64,000 bases of DNA from Pseudolabrys sp. (GCA_019689975.1 JADGGK010000003.1:1-64000), one strand, 5' to 3'; shown: positions 39,471 through 52,151, counted from the stretch's first letter. Numbers and translations are program-made. The notes: generated by a model not told the origin, from the sequence alone.

Positions 39471-39502
39471 GGAGGCCCGGCGGCAAAACCCGTCGGGCCT
39501 CC
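39471..39502 (+). terminator. rnpB terminator hairpin
   Basis: 13-bp stem GGAGGCCCGGCGG / CCGTCGGGCCTCC (one G-U pair) with loop CAAAAC, beginning 10 bases after P1. A U tract is missing, as is common in high-GC genomes. Confidence 0.65.
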
Positions 39503-39666
39503 GCCAGTGTGCGGATCCCGGAATTTGCCCGCAGGCCGCGTTGCGCCGACGCGAGATCCGTTTAGATTGGACGGCTCCGCTCGCCCACAATCGTCGTGGC
39601 GCATGATCCGGCCTCGAAAACCGGTTCCGGCCATTCGGGGTCCTGCGCCAGCATGCCGCCTCCCGC

Positions 39667-40551
39667 ATGTCGCTCAGTCGTCGTGAAAAACTCGGTCTCG
39701 CGCTCGGCTGCGCGGGCGTCCTGCTGTTCGGCGGCACGCTGCCGGCGACACGACTTGCCGTTCCGACCATCGACCCACTGTTCCTGAGCGCCGCGCGCGC
39801 GGCAGTCGCCGGCATTGCCGGCGTCATCGTCCTTCTGGTGCTGCGCCGCCCGCTGCCGCCGCGCAAATTGTGCGGCGAGCTGTTGCTCACCGCGCTCTTC
39901 ACCATCGTCGGCTTTCCCGTGTCGATGGCCTTCGCGATGACGCGCGTGCCGGCAACGCATGGCGGCGTGGTGCTCGGAATCATTCCGCTCGCCACCGTGG
40001 CCGTGGCCGCGCTGATCGCGCACGAGCGTCCGAGCGCCGGTTTCTGGCTTGCCAGCCTGGGGGGAGCGGCGATCGTCGTCGCCTTCGTCCTGCGCGAGGA
40101 GGGATCTCCCCAAGTCGCGCTTGGCGACCTGTTCCTCCTCGGCACAATTGTGTCGGCCGCCTTCGGCTATACCCTGTCGGGACGGCTGAGCCGCAGTCTC
40201 CCCGGCTGGGAGGTGATCTGCTGGCAGGTGGCGCTGTTCCTGCCGCTATCGGCGACGGCGACCCTCTGGCTCTGGCCGCCGAGCTTCTCTCACGTGACGT
40301 CCGAGGCTTGGGCGGGCTTCGTCTATGTGAGCTTCGTCAGCCAGTTCTTCGCCTTCTTCGTGTTCAACGCGGCCATGGCCATGGGCGGCGTGGCGCGCGT
40401 CGGCCAATTGATGCTGCTGCAGCCCTTCGTGATCGTGGCGCTCGCGGCGCTCGTCAACGGCGAGCCGTTGCGGCTTGCGAGTTTCGCCTTCGCCGCCGCG
40501 GTCGTGATCGCGGTGGTCATCGGTCAACGCATGCAGGTCGCCCGCAGGTGA
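39667..40551 (+). CDS. EamA/DMT-family transporter
   Basis: 294 residues with ten hydrophobic helices in two EamA halves (LGLALGCAGVLLFGGTLPATRLAV first; LGDLFLLGTIVSAAFGYTLSGRLSR second). Exports or imports small metabolites by a drug/metabolite-transporter mechanism; substrate unknown. The second half keeps LMLLQPFVIVALAALVNGEPL, the usual EamA ending. Stands alone after rnpB. Confidence 0.9.
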   Translation: MSLSRREKLGLALGCAGVLLFGGTLPATRLAVPTIDPLFLSAARAAVAGIAGVIVLLVLRRPLPPRKLCGELLLTALFTIVGFPVSMAFAMTRVPATHGGVVLGIIPLATVAVAALIAHERPSAGFWLASLGGAAIVVAFVLREEGSPQVALGDLFLLGTIVSAAFGYTLSGRLSRSLPGWEVICWQVALFLPLSATATLWLWPPSFSHVTSEAWAGFVYVSFVSQFFAFFVFNAAMAMGGVARVGQLMLLQPFVIVALAALVNGEPLRLASFAFAAAVVIAVVIGQRMQVARR

Positions 40552-40797
40552 TCCCTGCAAGCGGCGGCCGCGCCTGCGGCGCGCTTTCTCACCCCGTGGC
40601 GACCCGCTCACCCGGAAAGACGACGCGGCATCCTGCGGCAAGCCCAAGCCGGCACGGCTTCACACGGTTCATCGCCCAAGAAAGCCCCCGCCCGACGGGC
40701 TCGACCATGACCAGCGTGACCGGCGCCCGCGTCGATGCGCGGCCCGCCCGCGGACCGAGAAGCCGGCGCCGGGCATGCGCCAGCGCTTGTCGGCGCA

Positions 40798-41160
40798 TCA
40801 TTCATCCCACGCCTGTACCAGGGTCTGCCGTGCGATCTTGCCGCCCTTAAGTTCGCAGATCGCCAGACACAACACGCGCGCACCGTCCGGATAGGTGCAG
40901 GCTTGGCTGAAGGCGAGCCGGTCACCCTCCGCCACGCATAAGTCCACCTGGTGGGTCATGACACGACTGCAGATGTCGCTCCAGAATACGCTGATTGCCG
41001 CTTTGCCCTTTACCTCGCGCGGCCTGCTCGGCGTGTTGTTGCGGTCAACGATCCTCACATGTGCATCGTCGGAGTAGAAATTCGCCAGCATGCGTCCGTC
41101 CCGAGTTTCGATCGCATGCTTGATGTCGGCACAGGTTACGGCGCGGGTTTTTGCGGTCAT
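40798..41160 (-). CDS. SnoaL-like/NTF2-fold protein
   Basis: A 120-residue NTF2-fold protein: CADIKHAIETRDGRMLANFYSDDAHVRIVDRNN, then DICSRVMTHQVDLCVAEGDRLAFSQACTYPDGARVLCLAICELKGGKI. Members bind small ligands or act as isomerases or polyketide cyclases; no specific reaction can be assigned. Start at MTAKTRAV; the track start at 41229 overlaps the gene upstream. Follows the carboxymuconolactone-decarboxylase-like gene by 69 bases and probably shares its transcript. Confidence 0.85.
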   Translation of the reverse strand: MTAKTRAVTCADIKHAIETRDGRMLANFYSDDAHVRIVDRNNTPSRPREVKGKAAISVFWSDICSRVMTHQVDLCVAEGDRLAFSQACTYPDGARVLCLAICELKGGKIARQTLVQAWDE

Positions 41161-41229
41161 GGTCGCCCCTCGTGATCTGCGTCGTCTGCCGCCGCCGAGA
41201 TGTCGGCGACGGCACGACCGCGATTGCAA

Positions 41230-41724
41230 CTACCTGATCCCCGTCGGCTTGCTTTTTGCCGCGGCCGCCTGCATGACGGTATCCACCTCGCGCTTGAATC
41301 CGTTGAGGTCGATCTCAAGACCGTTGAGCACCGTGCTCCAGTGGCGCACCAGGGCGGCCATGGCCACGGCCTCCTTGATTTCCTGATCGGTCGCGCCGCT
41401 GGCTTTGGCGGCGGCGGTGTGGAAATAGATGCAGTACTGGCAGGGGATCTGCGCCGCCACGCCGAGGCCGATAAGCTCCTTGGTCTTGGCATCGAGCTTC
41501 GTCTTGGCGAGCTGCACCGACTTGAATTCCGACCAGGCCCCGGCGATTGCCGATTCCGGGAATGCTTTGAAGAAGCTCGGTACCGATCCCAGCGTCTGAT
41601 CGATATCGCGATAAGTCGCCTGCGCCGATACCTCCTCGCTCCTGACCCATTCTGCCGCCCCGCTGAGCATGCCGATCAGCGCCGCGGTGGCTAGCGTAAT
41701 CCCAATGCCCGTTGTCCGTCGCAT
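41230..41724 (-). CDS. exported carboxymuconolactone decarboxylase/AhpD-family protein
   Basis: 164 residues: signal peptide (GIGITLATAALIGMLSGAAEW), then the AhpD/CMD core with the redox motif PCQYCIYFH followed by TAAAKASGATDQEIKEAVAMAALVRHWS. Cys-x-x-Cys with a nearby His is the alkylhydroperoxidase D-type active site, so peroxidase or thiol-redox activity is likelier than decarboxylation. A signal peptide is unusual in this family. First gene of a two-gene unit with the SnoaL-like protein. Confidence 0.88.
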   Translation of the reverse strand: MRRTTGIGITLATAALIGMLSGAAEWVRSEEVSAQATYRDIDQTLGSVPSFFKAFPESAIAGAWSEFKSVQLAKTKLDAKTKELIGLGVAAQIPCQYCIYFHTAAAKASGATDQEIKEAVAMAALVRHWSTVLNGLEIDLNGFKREVDTVMQAAAAKSKPTGIR

Positions 41725-41842
41725 GTCATCCTCCTTTCATGCCCCGGGTGCTCGACCCGGCGCGGATGACATTGCACGCAAAGCGCCTCACCCCGCTTCG
41801 CCTGAGCGGCTCATGGCAGGATGGCCCGTTCGGGCCACCGGG

Positions 41843-43399
41843 CTACAACCCGCGCGGGGCGCGCCCGACCAGCGCGGCGGCGGCCGCGCGCGTCGGCAGA
41901 TCAAGCTTGAGCAGGATGTTCGCGACGTGGCGCTTGACGGTGTGTGGACTCAATTTCAACCGCACAGCGATGGCGGCGTTGCTCATGCCTTCGGCGACGA
42001 GCGCCAAAACCTCGCGCTCGCGGGACGTAAGCGTATCGAGCGAAGAGGTTGCGGACACGCGTCGCAGCGGTTCGAGATGCTGTTCCCTGACCGCTACCAA
42101 CAGACGGAGATCTCCCATGCCCTCCACGCTTTCATGGCCGCGTTCGGCGAAATGCAGGCCTGATCCCGCAACGAGATCGGTGACGACGCCCGACACCAAA
42201 ACCTCGCCTGCCGCCGCATGCGCGACCATACGTATCGCAACATGCAGGGCGAAACCGGAGACCGCGTCGTGACCGATCTCGACCTCGCCGGTATGCACGG
42301 CGCAGGCCATCGGGATCGCCAAGCCGCCCGCCGCCTCCACCAGTGCGAGTGCGCAGCGAACGGCGCGCGCCGGCCCGTCAAAGCGCGCACGCAGTTCTTC
42401 CGCACCCGACGCGAACAGAAGTCCGCCGTGCCGCGCAATCAATCCATCGGCCGTCGAGCGCAGCGCCTGGAGACGTTCACTCCACGCGCGATCACCGAAT
42501 CGCGCCGCGGCCTGCTCGGCTCCCGCGAGGCGCGCGATCATCAGCGTCGCCAAGACGCGCGTGGGGGCCGGTGCCGGCCGCATGCCGGTCAGAAACTCCT
42601 CGATCTCGTCCACCACACTGTCGACGTCGCCGGTCCAGATTGGATGGTCACGGCCGGCAACCGCCACAAAACGCGCGCCGGCGATCTTCTCGGCAAGGTA
42701 GCGCCCGCCGGCAAATTTGACGCGTGCGTCATCGGTGCGGTGAATCACCAGTGTCGGCACGCGTATGGCCGGCAGTATCGCGCGAACGTCAATCGCTGCG
42801 TTCATGCGCGCGAGCGCCACCGCGGCGGTTGGACTGGCCGCGAAACGCTCGTAGCGCGCCCACCAGGCGTGAAAATGCTCGTCCTTGGCCTGTTCAGGCG
42901 CGAAGCGCGCGACGCTTGCTCCGGTTCCCCATATGGCTTCGATTCCGCGAATGAAATCCTCCAGATTCTCGCGCGACAGCACCCAGGTGTGGAAGTGCGC
43001 ATAGCTACCGTAGAGCACCAGCGCGCGGGTCCGCACGGGATAGGTGGCGGCAAACAATATGGACATCGGTCCGCCCTCGGATGCACCGAGCAACACGGCC
43101 CGCCGGCTGCCCACCGCGTCCATGACCGCACGCACGTCGTCCATGCGTGTCTCGAGCGACGGCAGATGCTGAATGTCGACACGGTCGCTGAGGCCAGTTC
43201 CCCGCTTATCCAGCATGATCAGGCGCGTGAATGCGCCAAGCCGTGTCATCAGATGGGTGAAGCCAGGATCTTCCCAATGCAGATCAAGATGGGAGATGTA
43301 GCCCGGGACGAACACCAGATCGACCGGCCCGTTCCCGATCACCTGATAGGCGATGCGAACATCGCCACTCTTGGCATAACGGGTCTGCGGTACTCCCAT
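41843..43399 (-). CDS. three-domain regulator: alpha/beta hydrolase + degenerate class III cyclase + LuxR HTH
   Basis: Start at MGVPQTRYAKSGDVRIAYQV after a GGGGGA stretch; the track start adds a poor extension. Residues 1-265 are an alpha/beta hydrolase with the nucleophile elbow GASEGG (Ser about 108), an Asp in VIHRTDDARV and a His in AGRDHPIW. Residues about 290-440 resemble a class III adenylate/guanylate cyclase domain (RFDGPARAVRCALALVEA, AVHTGEVEI, GEVLVSGVVTDLVAGSG), but the opening metal-binding Asp stretch (FTDIVGST) is missing, so it is probably a non-catalytic sensor. Residues about 457-510 are a LuxR helix-turn-helix (LTSREREVLALVAEGMSNAAIAVRLKLSPHTVKRHV). Likely a one-component regulator that reads a hydrolase ligand. 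Related hydrolase-cyclase proteins occur in rhizobia. Confidence 0.88.
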   Translation of the reverse strand: MGVPQTRYAKSGDVRIAYQVIGNGPVDLVFVPGYISHLDLHWEDPGFTHLMTRLGAFTRLIMLDKRGTGLSDRVDIQHLPSLETRMDDVRAVMDAVGSRRAVLLGASEGGPMSILFAATYPVRTRALVLYGSYAHFHTWVLSRENLEDFIRGIEAIWGTGASVARFAPEQAKDEHFHAWWARYERFAASPTAAVALARMNAAIDVRAILPAIRVPTLVIHRTDDARVKFAGGRYLAEKIAGARFVAVAGRDHPIWTGDVDSVVDEIEEFLTGMRPAPAPTRVLATLMIARLAGAEQAAARFGDRAWSERLQALRSTADGLIARHGGLLFASGAEELRARFDGPARAVRCALALVEAAGGLAIPMACAVHTGEVEIGHDAVSGFALHVAIRMVAHAAAGEVLVSGVVTDLVAGSGLHFAERGHESVEGMGDLRLLVAVREQHLEPLRRVSATSSLDTLTSREREVLALVAEGMSNAAIAVRLKLSPHTVKRHVANILLKLDLPTRAAAAALVGRAPRGL

Positions 43400-43976
43400 G
43401 GTGACGCGTCCCCCGGGGTCCCAACCGGACCGCAACATCATACCATGGGCAGCGGCGTAACCCGCCACGTCATGTCCCGCATGGTGGCGCCGTGCCAGAT
43501 GGCTGTCGCGGGGAACATCGCCATCAGCAGGAGGGCGATGCGCATCGAACATCAAAAATGACGGCGGGGGTGGCCCCAAAGCCCGAACCTGGTGCGTCGG
43601 GCATGGGTTTCGGAACCGAAGATCGACGCCCACCGGGTCTATCGCGCGAACGGTCGCGGCCGTGACAGGCACGGCGGTCGCGGGCATGCCTTAAGGCAGA
43701 TTCGCACCATCGCCGGCAAAGGTCGCGTGGCGGCGTTGCGGGTGCCGATCATGCCGTTGCGGCGAGGCGCCGGCACCGCCGCCTCGCCGGGGCCGCGACC
43801 TCGCCGGCCGCAGACCGACCGGCGCGGGTCTGCCGCGGCATGCGCGGTGACAATCGGCGTTGAACGAACTCTCCTTCAAGCTTGGCCTTGCGGCCGCACC
43901 GTGGTCTTGGCTTAGTGTCCGCGGACAAGCATGGAGCCGCCCGCGCTTGGCGGCGCCAGCGCCAAGGACGTCGAAC
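43400..43976. other. long divergent intergenic region
   Basis: 577 bases between the hydrolase-LuxR regulator and the hydantoinase gene. Overlapping ORFs (for example 43592-43915) are Arg-rich and not believable. It must contain two promoters; no clear operator palindrome was seen. Confidence 0.45.
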
Positions 43977-47597
<3,621 letters not shown>

Positions 47598-47687
47598 ACA
47601 CCCCATGGCATCCGTCGTTCTTCGCGCGATTATTTCTGGGTATTTGTCGTTCCCAGGCCGCTTGCGGCCGCGGACTCATGAGCCGGG

Positions 47688-49268
47688 CTAATGCGTTGCG
47701 CCGCTGCTCGCGGACCGCGGCCGTCTCATGACCAAGCCGGCGGCCGCAAGCGCGCCAAACAGCACCGTGAGCATCAAAAACACGTCGGCAAAACTCATCA
47801 CCCCTGCTTGCCGGCGGACCATGATCGTCAGCTCCTTGAGAGCCATCAGCGGCGCGTCGGAGCCCTGGAACTGCCGCGCCAGCTGGTCGAGTCTCTCGAC
47901 CGCCGGAACCCGCGACCAGGTCACGGCCTCGTGCAGGCGCGCGAGATGAAGGTCCATGCGTTCATTGAGCGCGGTGTTGATCATTGCAAGTCCGATCGCG
48001 CCGCCGAGATTGCGCATCAGGTTGAACAGGCCGGACGCGTTTTTCATTCTTTCCGCCGGTAGAGTGCCGAGCGCAGTGTTGGTCACCGGCACGATCGCGA
48101 ACATCAACCCAACGCCGCGGAAGACCTGCGGCCACAACAGCTCCCAAAAGTCCCAGTCTTCGGTGACGGACGTCATCTGCCAGGTACCCGCCGCGAATAG
48201 GAGGAAGCCGGCGACCAACACGCAGCGGGGGTCGATTTTCTGACTCAACTGCCCCGCAAGCGGCGCCGACACGAACATCGCGAGTCCGGAGACGAACATG
48301 GTCTTGCCGATCATCAATGCGTCATAGCCGCGGATCTGCGCGAGATAGACGGGATAGAGATAAGTGAGGCCGTAGAGGCCCATGCCGAGGACAAAGGAAA
48401 ACAGGCTTCCGATCGCGAAATTGCGGTTGGCGAAGGCACGCAGGTCGACGATCGGCGCGCGCGCCGTGAGCGTTCGGCCGAAGAAGGCCAATGCGGAAAG
48501 CCCGGAAATGGCGGCGAACAGGGTGATCGTCGGGTCGTCGAACCATTGGTAGCGCGGTCCCTCCTCGAGCACATATTCGAGCGCGCCGAGAAACGCGGCC
48601 ATCGAGATCAGGCCCCATCCGTCGAAATGGGCAAAGAGCGAAAGATCGGGACGGTCGAAATCTATCAGCAGGGCGCTCGCAACGGTCACAATTAGGCCGG
48701 GCACGATGTTGATGAAGAAGAGCCAGTGCCAGGACAGCGCATCGGTGACGTAGCCGCCGACGGTCGGCCCGATCGTGGGGGCGAGCGTGGCGATCAGGCC
48801 GACCACCGGCGCCACCAGCTTCTGCCGGGGACCCGCAAAGATGACATAGGCGGAGGCGAAGACCGTCGGGACCATGCCGCCGCCAATGAAACCTTGGAGC
48901 GCGCGCCAAAGGATCATGCCGTCGATGGAGGAACTCATGCCGCACATGAAGCTCGTGAAGGTGAAGCCCGCCGCCGCAACCGTGAACAGCAGGCGCGTGC
49001 CCAGCGCGCGGGAGAGGAAGCCGCTCAACGGAATAGCGATGACTTCCGCGATCAGATACGACGTTTGCACCCAGGGGATCTCGTCGGCCGACGCCGACAA
49101 GCCGGCCTGGATTTCGGAGAGCGATGCCGAGACGATCTGGATGTCGAGGATCGCCATGAACATGCCGAAGCACATGGCGACAAAAGCGGCGACCGTCCGC
49201 GGCGGCAGGCGGTCCGCGCTCCCGGCTCCGCTCATCGGGGACTGAGCAGAGACCGGGAGCACGTCCAT
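47688..49268 (-). CDS. DHA2-family multidrug efflux MFS permease (EmrB type)
   Basis: About 526 residues with 14 hydrophobic helices. MFS signatures MCFGMFMAILDIQIVSASLSEIQ (helix 1), SGFLSRALGTRLLFT (loop 2-3 motif), WRALQGFIGGGMVPTVFA (motif C region) and NLMRNLGGAIGLAMINT. Proton-driven export through an EmrA-TolC-type channel. Start is uncertain: the ATG at 49268 is used here; a GTG at 49298 would overlap the emrA-like stop (GTGA) and give tight coupling. Pairs with the HlyD gene upstream. Confidence 0.92.
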   Translation of the reverse strand: MDVLPVSAQSPMSGAGSADRLPPRTVAAFVAMCFGMFMAILDIQIVSASLSEIQAGLSASADEIPWVQTSYLIAEVIAIPLSGFLSRALGTRLLFTVAAAGFTFTSFMCGMSSSIDGMILWRALQGFIGGGMVPTVFASAYVIFAGPRQKLVAPVVGLIATLAPTIGPTVGGYVTDALSWHWLFFINIVPGLIVTVASALLIDFDRPDLSLFAHFDGWGLISMAAFLGALEYVLEEGPRYQWFDDPTITLFAAISGLSALAFFGRTLTARAPIVDLRAFANRNFAIGSLFSFVLGMGLYGLTYLYPVYLAQIRGYDALMIGKTMFVSGLAMFVSAPLAGQLSQKIDPRCVLVAGFLLFAAGTWQMTSVTEDWDFWELLWPQVFRGVGLMFAIVPVTNTALGTLPAERMKNASGLFNLMRNLGGAIGLAMINTALNERMDLHLARLHEAVTWSRVPAVERLDQLARQFQGSDAPLMALKELTIMVRRQAGVMSFADVFLMLTVLFGALAAAGLVMRRPRSASSGATH

Positions 49269-49294
49269 GGTGGTGGCATTAGACACAACCAGGC

Positions 49295-50656
49295 TCACCA
49301 CCGAGCGGATTGCCAATGGGGCACGGTGTCGGCGCCGCCGAAGCCAAGGCGCGACCCGTCCGCATTCGACGACTTGGTATCGACGCTCACAACGACCGAC
49401 ATGCCCGGACGCAGCAACCCTTGTGCGGTCACGCTGTCAGGCAGGCGGATACGCACGGCAAGCCGCTGGACGATCTTGGTAAAGTTGCCGGTCGCGTTGT
49501 CCGGCGGCAGCAGCGAAAACACGGCTCCGGAGGCGGGCGAAATGCTCGCGACCGTGCCGGCGATGGCGCGCCCGGACAGCGCGTCGACGCTGACCGCGGC
49601 CGGCTGGCCCGGCCTGATGCGCGCGACTTGCGTCTCCTTGAAATTGGCGTCGACATAGACGTTGTCGATCGGAACAAGGCTCGCGAGCCGCGTGCCGGTC
49701 TGCACATAGTCGCCGACATGAACCGCGCGGTTGCCGATGACGCCGTCGATCGGCGCGCGGATAACGGTGAAGGACAGGTCACGCTCGGCCTTCGCCAGTG
49801 CCGTTTGCAATTGCTGCAGCGTTCGCCTTGCCTCCTGTTGCTGCGCGCGCAATACATCGATTTGCGCCTGCGCGGCCTGCAGAGCGGCCTCGGCTCCCCG
49901 GACCGCGGCCGCGGTCTGATCACGATTGGCGAGCGCCTGCTCGAGTGTCTGCCTAGTTGCGAACTCCTTGCCTGCGAGCGCCTGCTGGCGATCGAGCTCC
50001 GACTGCGCGCGCGCGGCAGCAGCTTGGGCTGAGGCAAGCTCGGCCCTGGCCTTTTCCACCGCCGCCTGCTGCGCCACAATCTGACGACCGATGCGATCGA
50101 TCGCGGCCTGCTGGGTCGCCACTTTCTGCCCGGCGGCATCGGCCGCCAGACGGTAGTCGCCGTCGTCGATGCGCGCGATGACGTCGCCGGCGCGGACATA
50201 GGCGTTGTCCGCGACCGGGATGGCGCTGACATAGCCGGACACCTTGGCCGCCAGCGTCGTGGTGTCGGCGCGAACATAGGCATCGTCGGTCGACACAAGG
50301 AAGCGTCCGACGGTGAGATAATCGTAGCCGACCCAGCCGACGGCGAAGAGGCCGAGAAGTGCAGCGGCGCCGAACACCAGGCGCCAGCCAGGGCGGCGGA
50401 GGGGCCCTCTTGCCGCGGAAACGGGAGACGGCCGCGGTCGCCTCAACTGCCGCGCCGGCGGTTCAATCGGCGCGGGCTCCAAAGGCGTCGGTGCATCGGC
50501 CGGATCGTGGTTGCCGTCCGACCCATGCCGATGATCCGGAAGGGCGCCGAGACGGGCGGCGTCCGCCGCGCGTCGAACGGCTCGCGATCCGCAGGCATCG
50601 GACCTCCCCTGTGCAAGGGAGGGATTGGCGTTGCCTGCAAGCGCTTCCGGCTTCAT
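49295..50656 (-). CDS. HlyD/EmrA-family membrane-fusion protein
   Basis: 453 residues: Pro-rich cytoplasmic N terminus of about 90, one membrane helix (LVFGAAALLGLFAVGWVGYDYL), lipoyl half (RADTTTLAAKVSGYVSAIPVADNAYVRAGDVIARID), a long alpha-hairpin coiled coil (ATQQAAIDRIGRQIVAQQAAVEKARAELASAQ) and a beta-barrel (IRAPIDGVIGNRAVHVGDYVQTG). Bridges the EmrB-like permease to an outer-membrane channel. ATG preceded by GAGGGAG. Its upstream region holds two TetR operators. Confidence 0.94.
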   Translation of the reverse strand: MKPEALAGNANPSLAQGRSDACGSRAVRRAADAARLGALPDHRHGSDGNHDPADAPTPLEPAPIEPPARQLRRPRPSPVSAARGPLRRPGWRLVFGAAALLGLFAVGWVGYDYLTVGRFLVSTDDAYVRADTTTLAAKVSGYVSAIPVADNAYVRAGDVIARIDDGDYRLAADAAGQKVATQQAAIDRIGRQIVAQQAAVEKARAELASAQAAAARAQSELDRQQALAGKEFATRQTLEQALANRDQTAAAVRGAEAALQAAQAQIDVLRAQQQEARRTLQQLQTALAKAERDLSFTVIRAPIDGVIGNRAVHVGDYVQTGTRLASLVPIDNVYVDANFKETQVARIRPGQPAAVSVDALSGRAIAGTVASISPASGAVFSLLPPDNATGNFTKIVQRLAVRIRLPDSVTAQGLLRPGMSVVVSVDTKSSNADGSRLGFGGADTVPHWQSARW

Positions 50657-50687
50657 ATCATCGCTCCCTCACCCAGGACGGCAATAT

Positions 50688-50706
50688 TGACCGAACGGTT
50701 CGGTCA
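50688..50706. promoter_or_regulatory. TetR-type operator O1
   Basis: Perfect 9-1-9 palindrome TGACCGAACGGTTCGGTCA, 32 bases upstream of the hlyD-like start. Identical to O2. Confidence 0.85.
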
Positions 50707-50741
50707 TCATATGTTGCGCTGCAGAATAGTCAACCGTTTTT

Positions 50742-50760
50742 TGACCGAACGGTTCGGTCA
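50742..50760. promoter_or_regulatory. TetR-type operator O2
   Basis: Second identical copy of TGACCGAACGGTTCGGTCA, centre 54 bases from O1 and about 80 bases before the tetR start. Two sites on the same helix face in a divergent region point to repression of both the pump and the regulator. Confidence 0.85.
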
Positions 50761-50838
50761 TGGATCGAAAGGCGTAAAGGGGCCTCGCCGCCCCGTCGGG
50801 CTCGGCGTTATTCTGATCGCGGAAAGGAGCATTGGCAG

Positions 50839-51486
50839 ATGGCCGAGGCCGCGGACCTCGCTCGGACGACCTCCCCGGAGGCTGCCGACGATCGCGTCAA
50901 GCGACGCCAGATCATCGACGGCGCGCGGCGGGTGTTCCTGTCCAAGGGCTTCGATGCCGCGAGCATGGCGGACATCGCCAAGGCCGCCGGCGTCTCGAAG
51001 GGGACGCTCTATGTCTATTTCAAGGACAAGGACGAATTGTTTGCAGCCATCGTCCGCGGCGAATGCGCGGTCCACTCACAAGACGTGTTCGAATTCGACC
51101 ATTCCGACCACGACGTCGAAGCGGTACTGCTGCGTCACGGCAAGGCCTTCGTAAAGGCCATTGCCGATCCCGCCCGTCTTTCCTCCTTCCGTACCGTGAT
51201 TGCCGTGGCCGAGCGCATGCCGGATCTCGGTCGCAAGGTCTACGAAAGCGGCCCGGCGGTCGGCATCGCCAAACTCGCCGCCTATCTCAAGGCGCAGGTC
51301 GACGCCGGTGTGCTGGTCATCGATGATTGCGAGGTGGCCGCGGCGCAGTTCATCGAGTGCTGCCATGCAACATTGTTCAAACCCATGCTGTTCAATTTCG
51401 CGCCGCCGCCGCCGCGGGAGCGCGTTGACCACGTGGTCGGCATGGCGGTGCGCGCGTTCCTGGCCGCCTATCGCGCTAAAACCTAG
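50839..51486 (+). CDS. TetR/AcrR-family repressor of the efflux operon
   Basis: 215 residues. N-terminal TetR helix-turn-helix (RRQIIDGARRVFLSKGFDAASMADIAKAAGVSKGTLYVYFKDKDELFAAIV, about 22-72) and an all-helical ligand domain. Start at MAEAADLA, preceded by AAAGGAGC at a longish spacing; the track ORF from 50359 reads through the operators. Divergent from the EmrA/EmrB pair, with the two operators between. Effector unknown, probably a pump substrate. Confidence 0.93.
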   Translation: MAEAADLARTTSPEAADDRVKRRQIIDGARRVFLSKGFDAASMADIAKAAGVSKGTLYVYFKDKDELFAAIVRGECAVHSQDVFEFDHSDHDVEAVLLRHGKAFVKAIADPARLSSFRTVIAVAERMPDLGRKVYESGPAVGIAKLAAYLKAQVDAGVLVIDDCEVAAAQFIECCHATLFKPMLFNFAPPPPRERVDHVVGMAVRAFLAAYRAKT

Positions 51487-51595
51487 CGCCTGTCGCGGCG
51501 GTAACTTCGGCGGCGGCTGTCCCCGCGACACGATCGTTAAACATCACGTCTTCCGTCGCTTGCATTCGGCCAGACGAGCCTCCACTTTGTTTCGC

Positions 51596-51964
51596 ATGGT
51601 CAGGGCTTTGATGACGGCGGCCGCCTTGGCGGCAATGTTGCCCGTGCCGTGCGGAGCCGCATCCTATCCGGTCTCGGGTGCGTGGGGCGTCAGCACAAGC
51701 AGCGCCCCCGGCGCGGTCGACTGCCGCAACCGGCGCACGATCGTCTTTACCGGCGATCGGCGACACGACAGCAACGGTGGCGCGCCGGACTACCGCAACG
51801 TCTCGGTTCAGGCGGCGGGGCCGTCGCGCTATCGCATCGTCGATACCTTCGCCAATGCCCTCGTCAGCAACCCGCACACCGAGTTCACGCTTACGCAGAT
51901 CGATACCGATCATATCGTGCTCGAAATGTACGGTACGACGCTCGCGCTGCAGCGGTGCAAATAG
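51596..51964 (+). CDS. small exported hypothetical protein
   Basis: 122 residues with a signal peptide (MTAAALAAMLPVPCGAAS). The mature part has WGVSTSSAPGAVDCRNRRTIVFTGDRRHDSNGGAPDYRNVSV and ends TLALQRCK; the two mature cysteines may form a disulfide. Start could also be the ATG at 51611. No family recognised. The track ORF from 51200 reads tetR in another frame. Confidence 0.65.
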   Translation: MVRALMTAAALAAMLPVPCGAASYPVSGAWGVSTSSAPGAVDCRNRRTIVFTGDRRHDSNGGAPDYRNVSVQAAGPSRYRIVDTFANALVSNPHTEFTLTQIDTDHIVLEMYGTTLALQRCK

Positions 51965-52151
51965 CCTGACAGAAGCGACTTGGACGGGACGTCGCGCCTT
52001 CGGGCGGAACCGTCCGTGCGCTCGCACGCACGCGCCCGCTGCCGCACGGCGACGCGAGCAGGCCGACGCGGGGCCGAATCGGGAACGCGCGGCGTGTGCA
52101 TGCGAGATCGCCGGGAAACCGGCGCGCCGGCGGATTGCCGCGATATGGGCC

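Noticed and set aside
39136-39486. Minus-strand ORFs over 39000-39500 (PAGRYPAPSIRG and similar)
   Set aside because: This is the classic spurious translation of the RNase P RNA gene; the RNA motifs are unambiguous.
43592-43915. 107-residue ORF in the long gap before the hydantoinase gene
   Set aside because: Arg/Gly/Pro-rich translation without protein-like pattern and no ribosome site; left as intergenic.
47656-47669. GGCCGCTTGCGGCC as a terminator between hydantoinase and MFS genes
   Set aside because: The loop would be two bases and the stem six; too weak to support.
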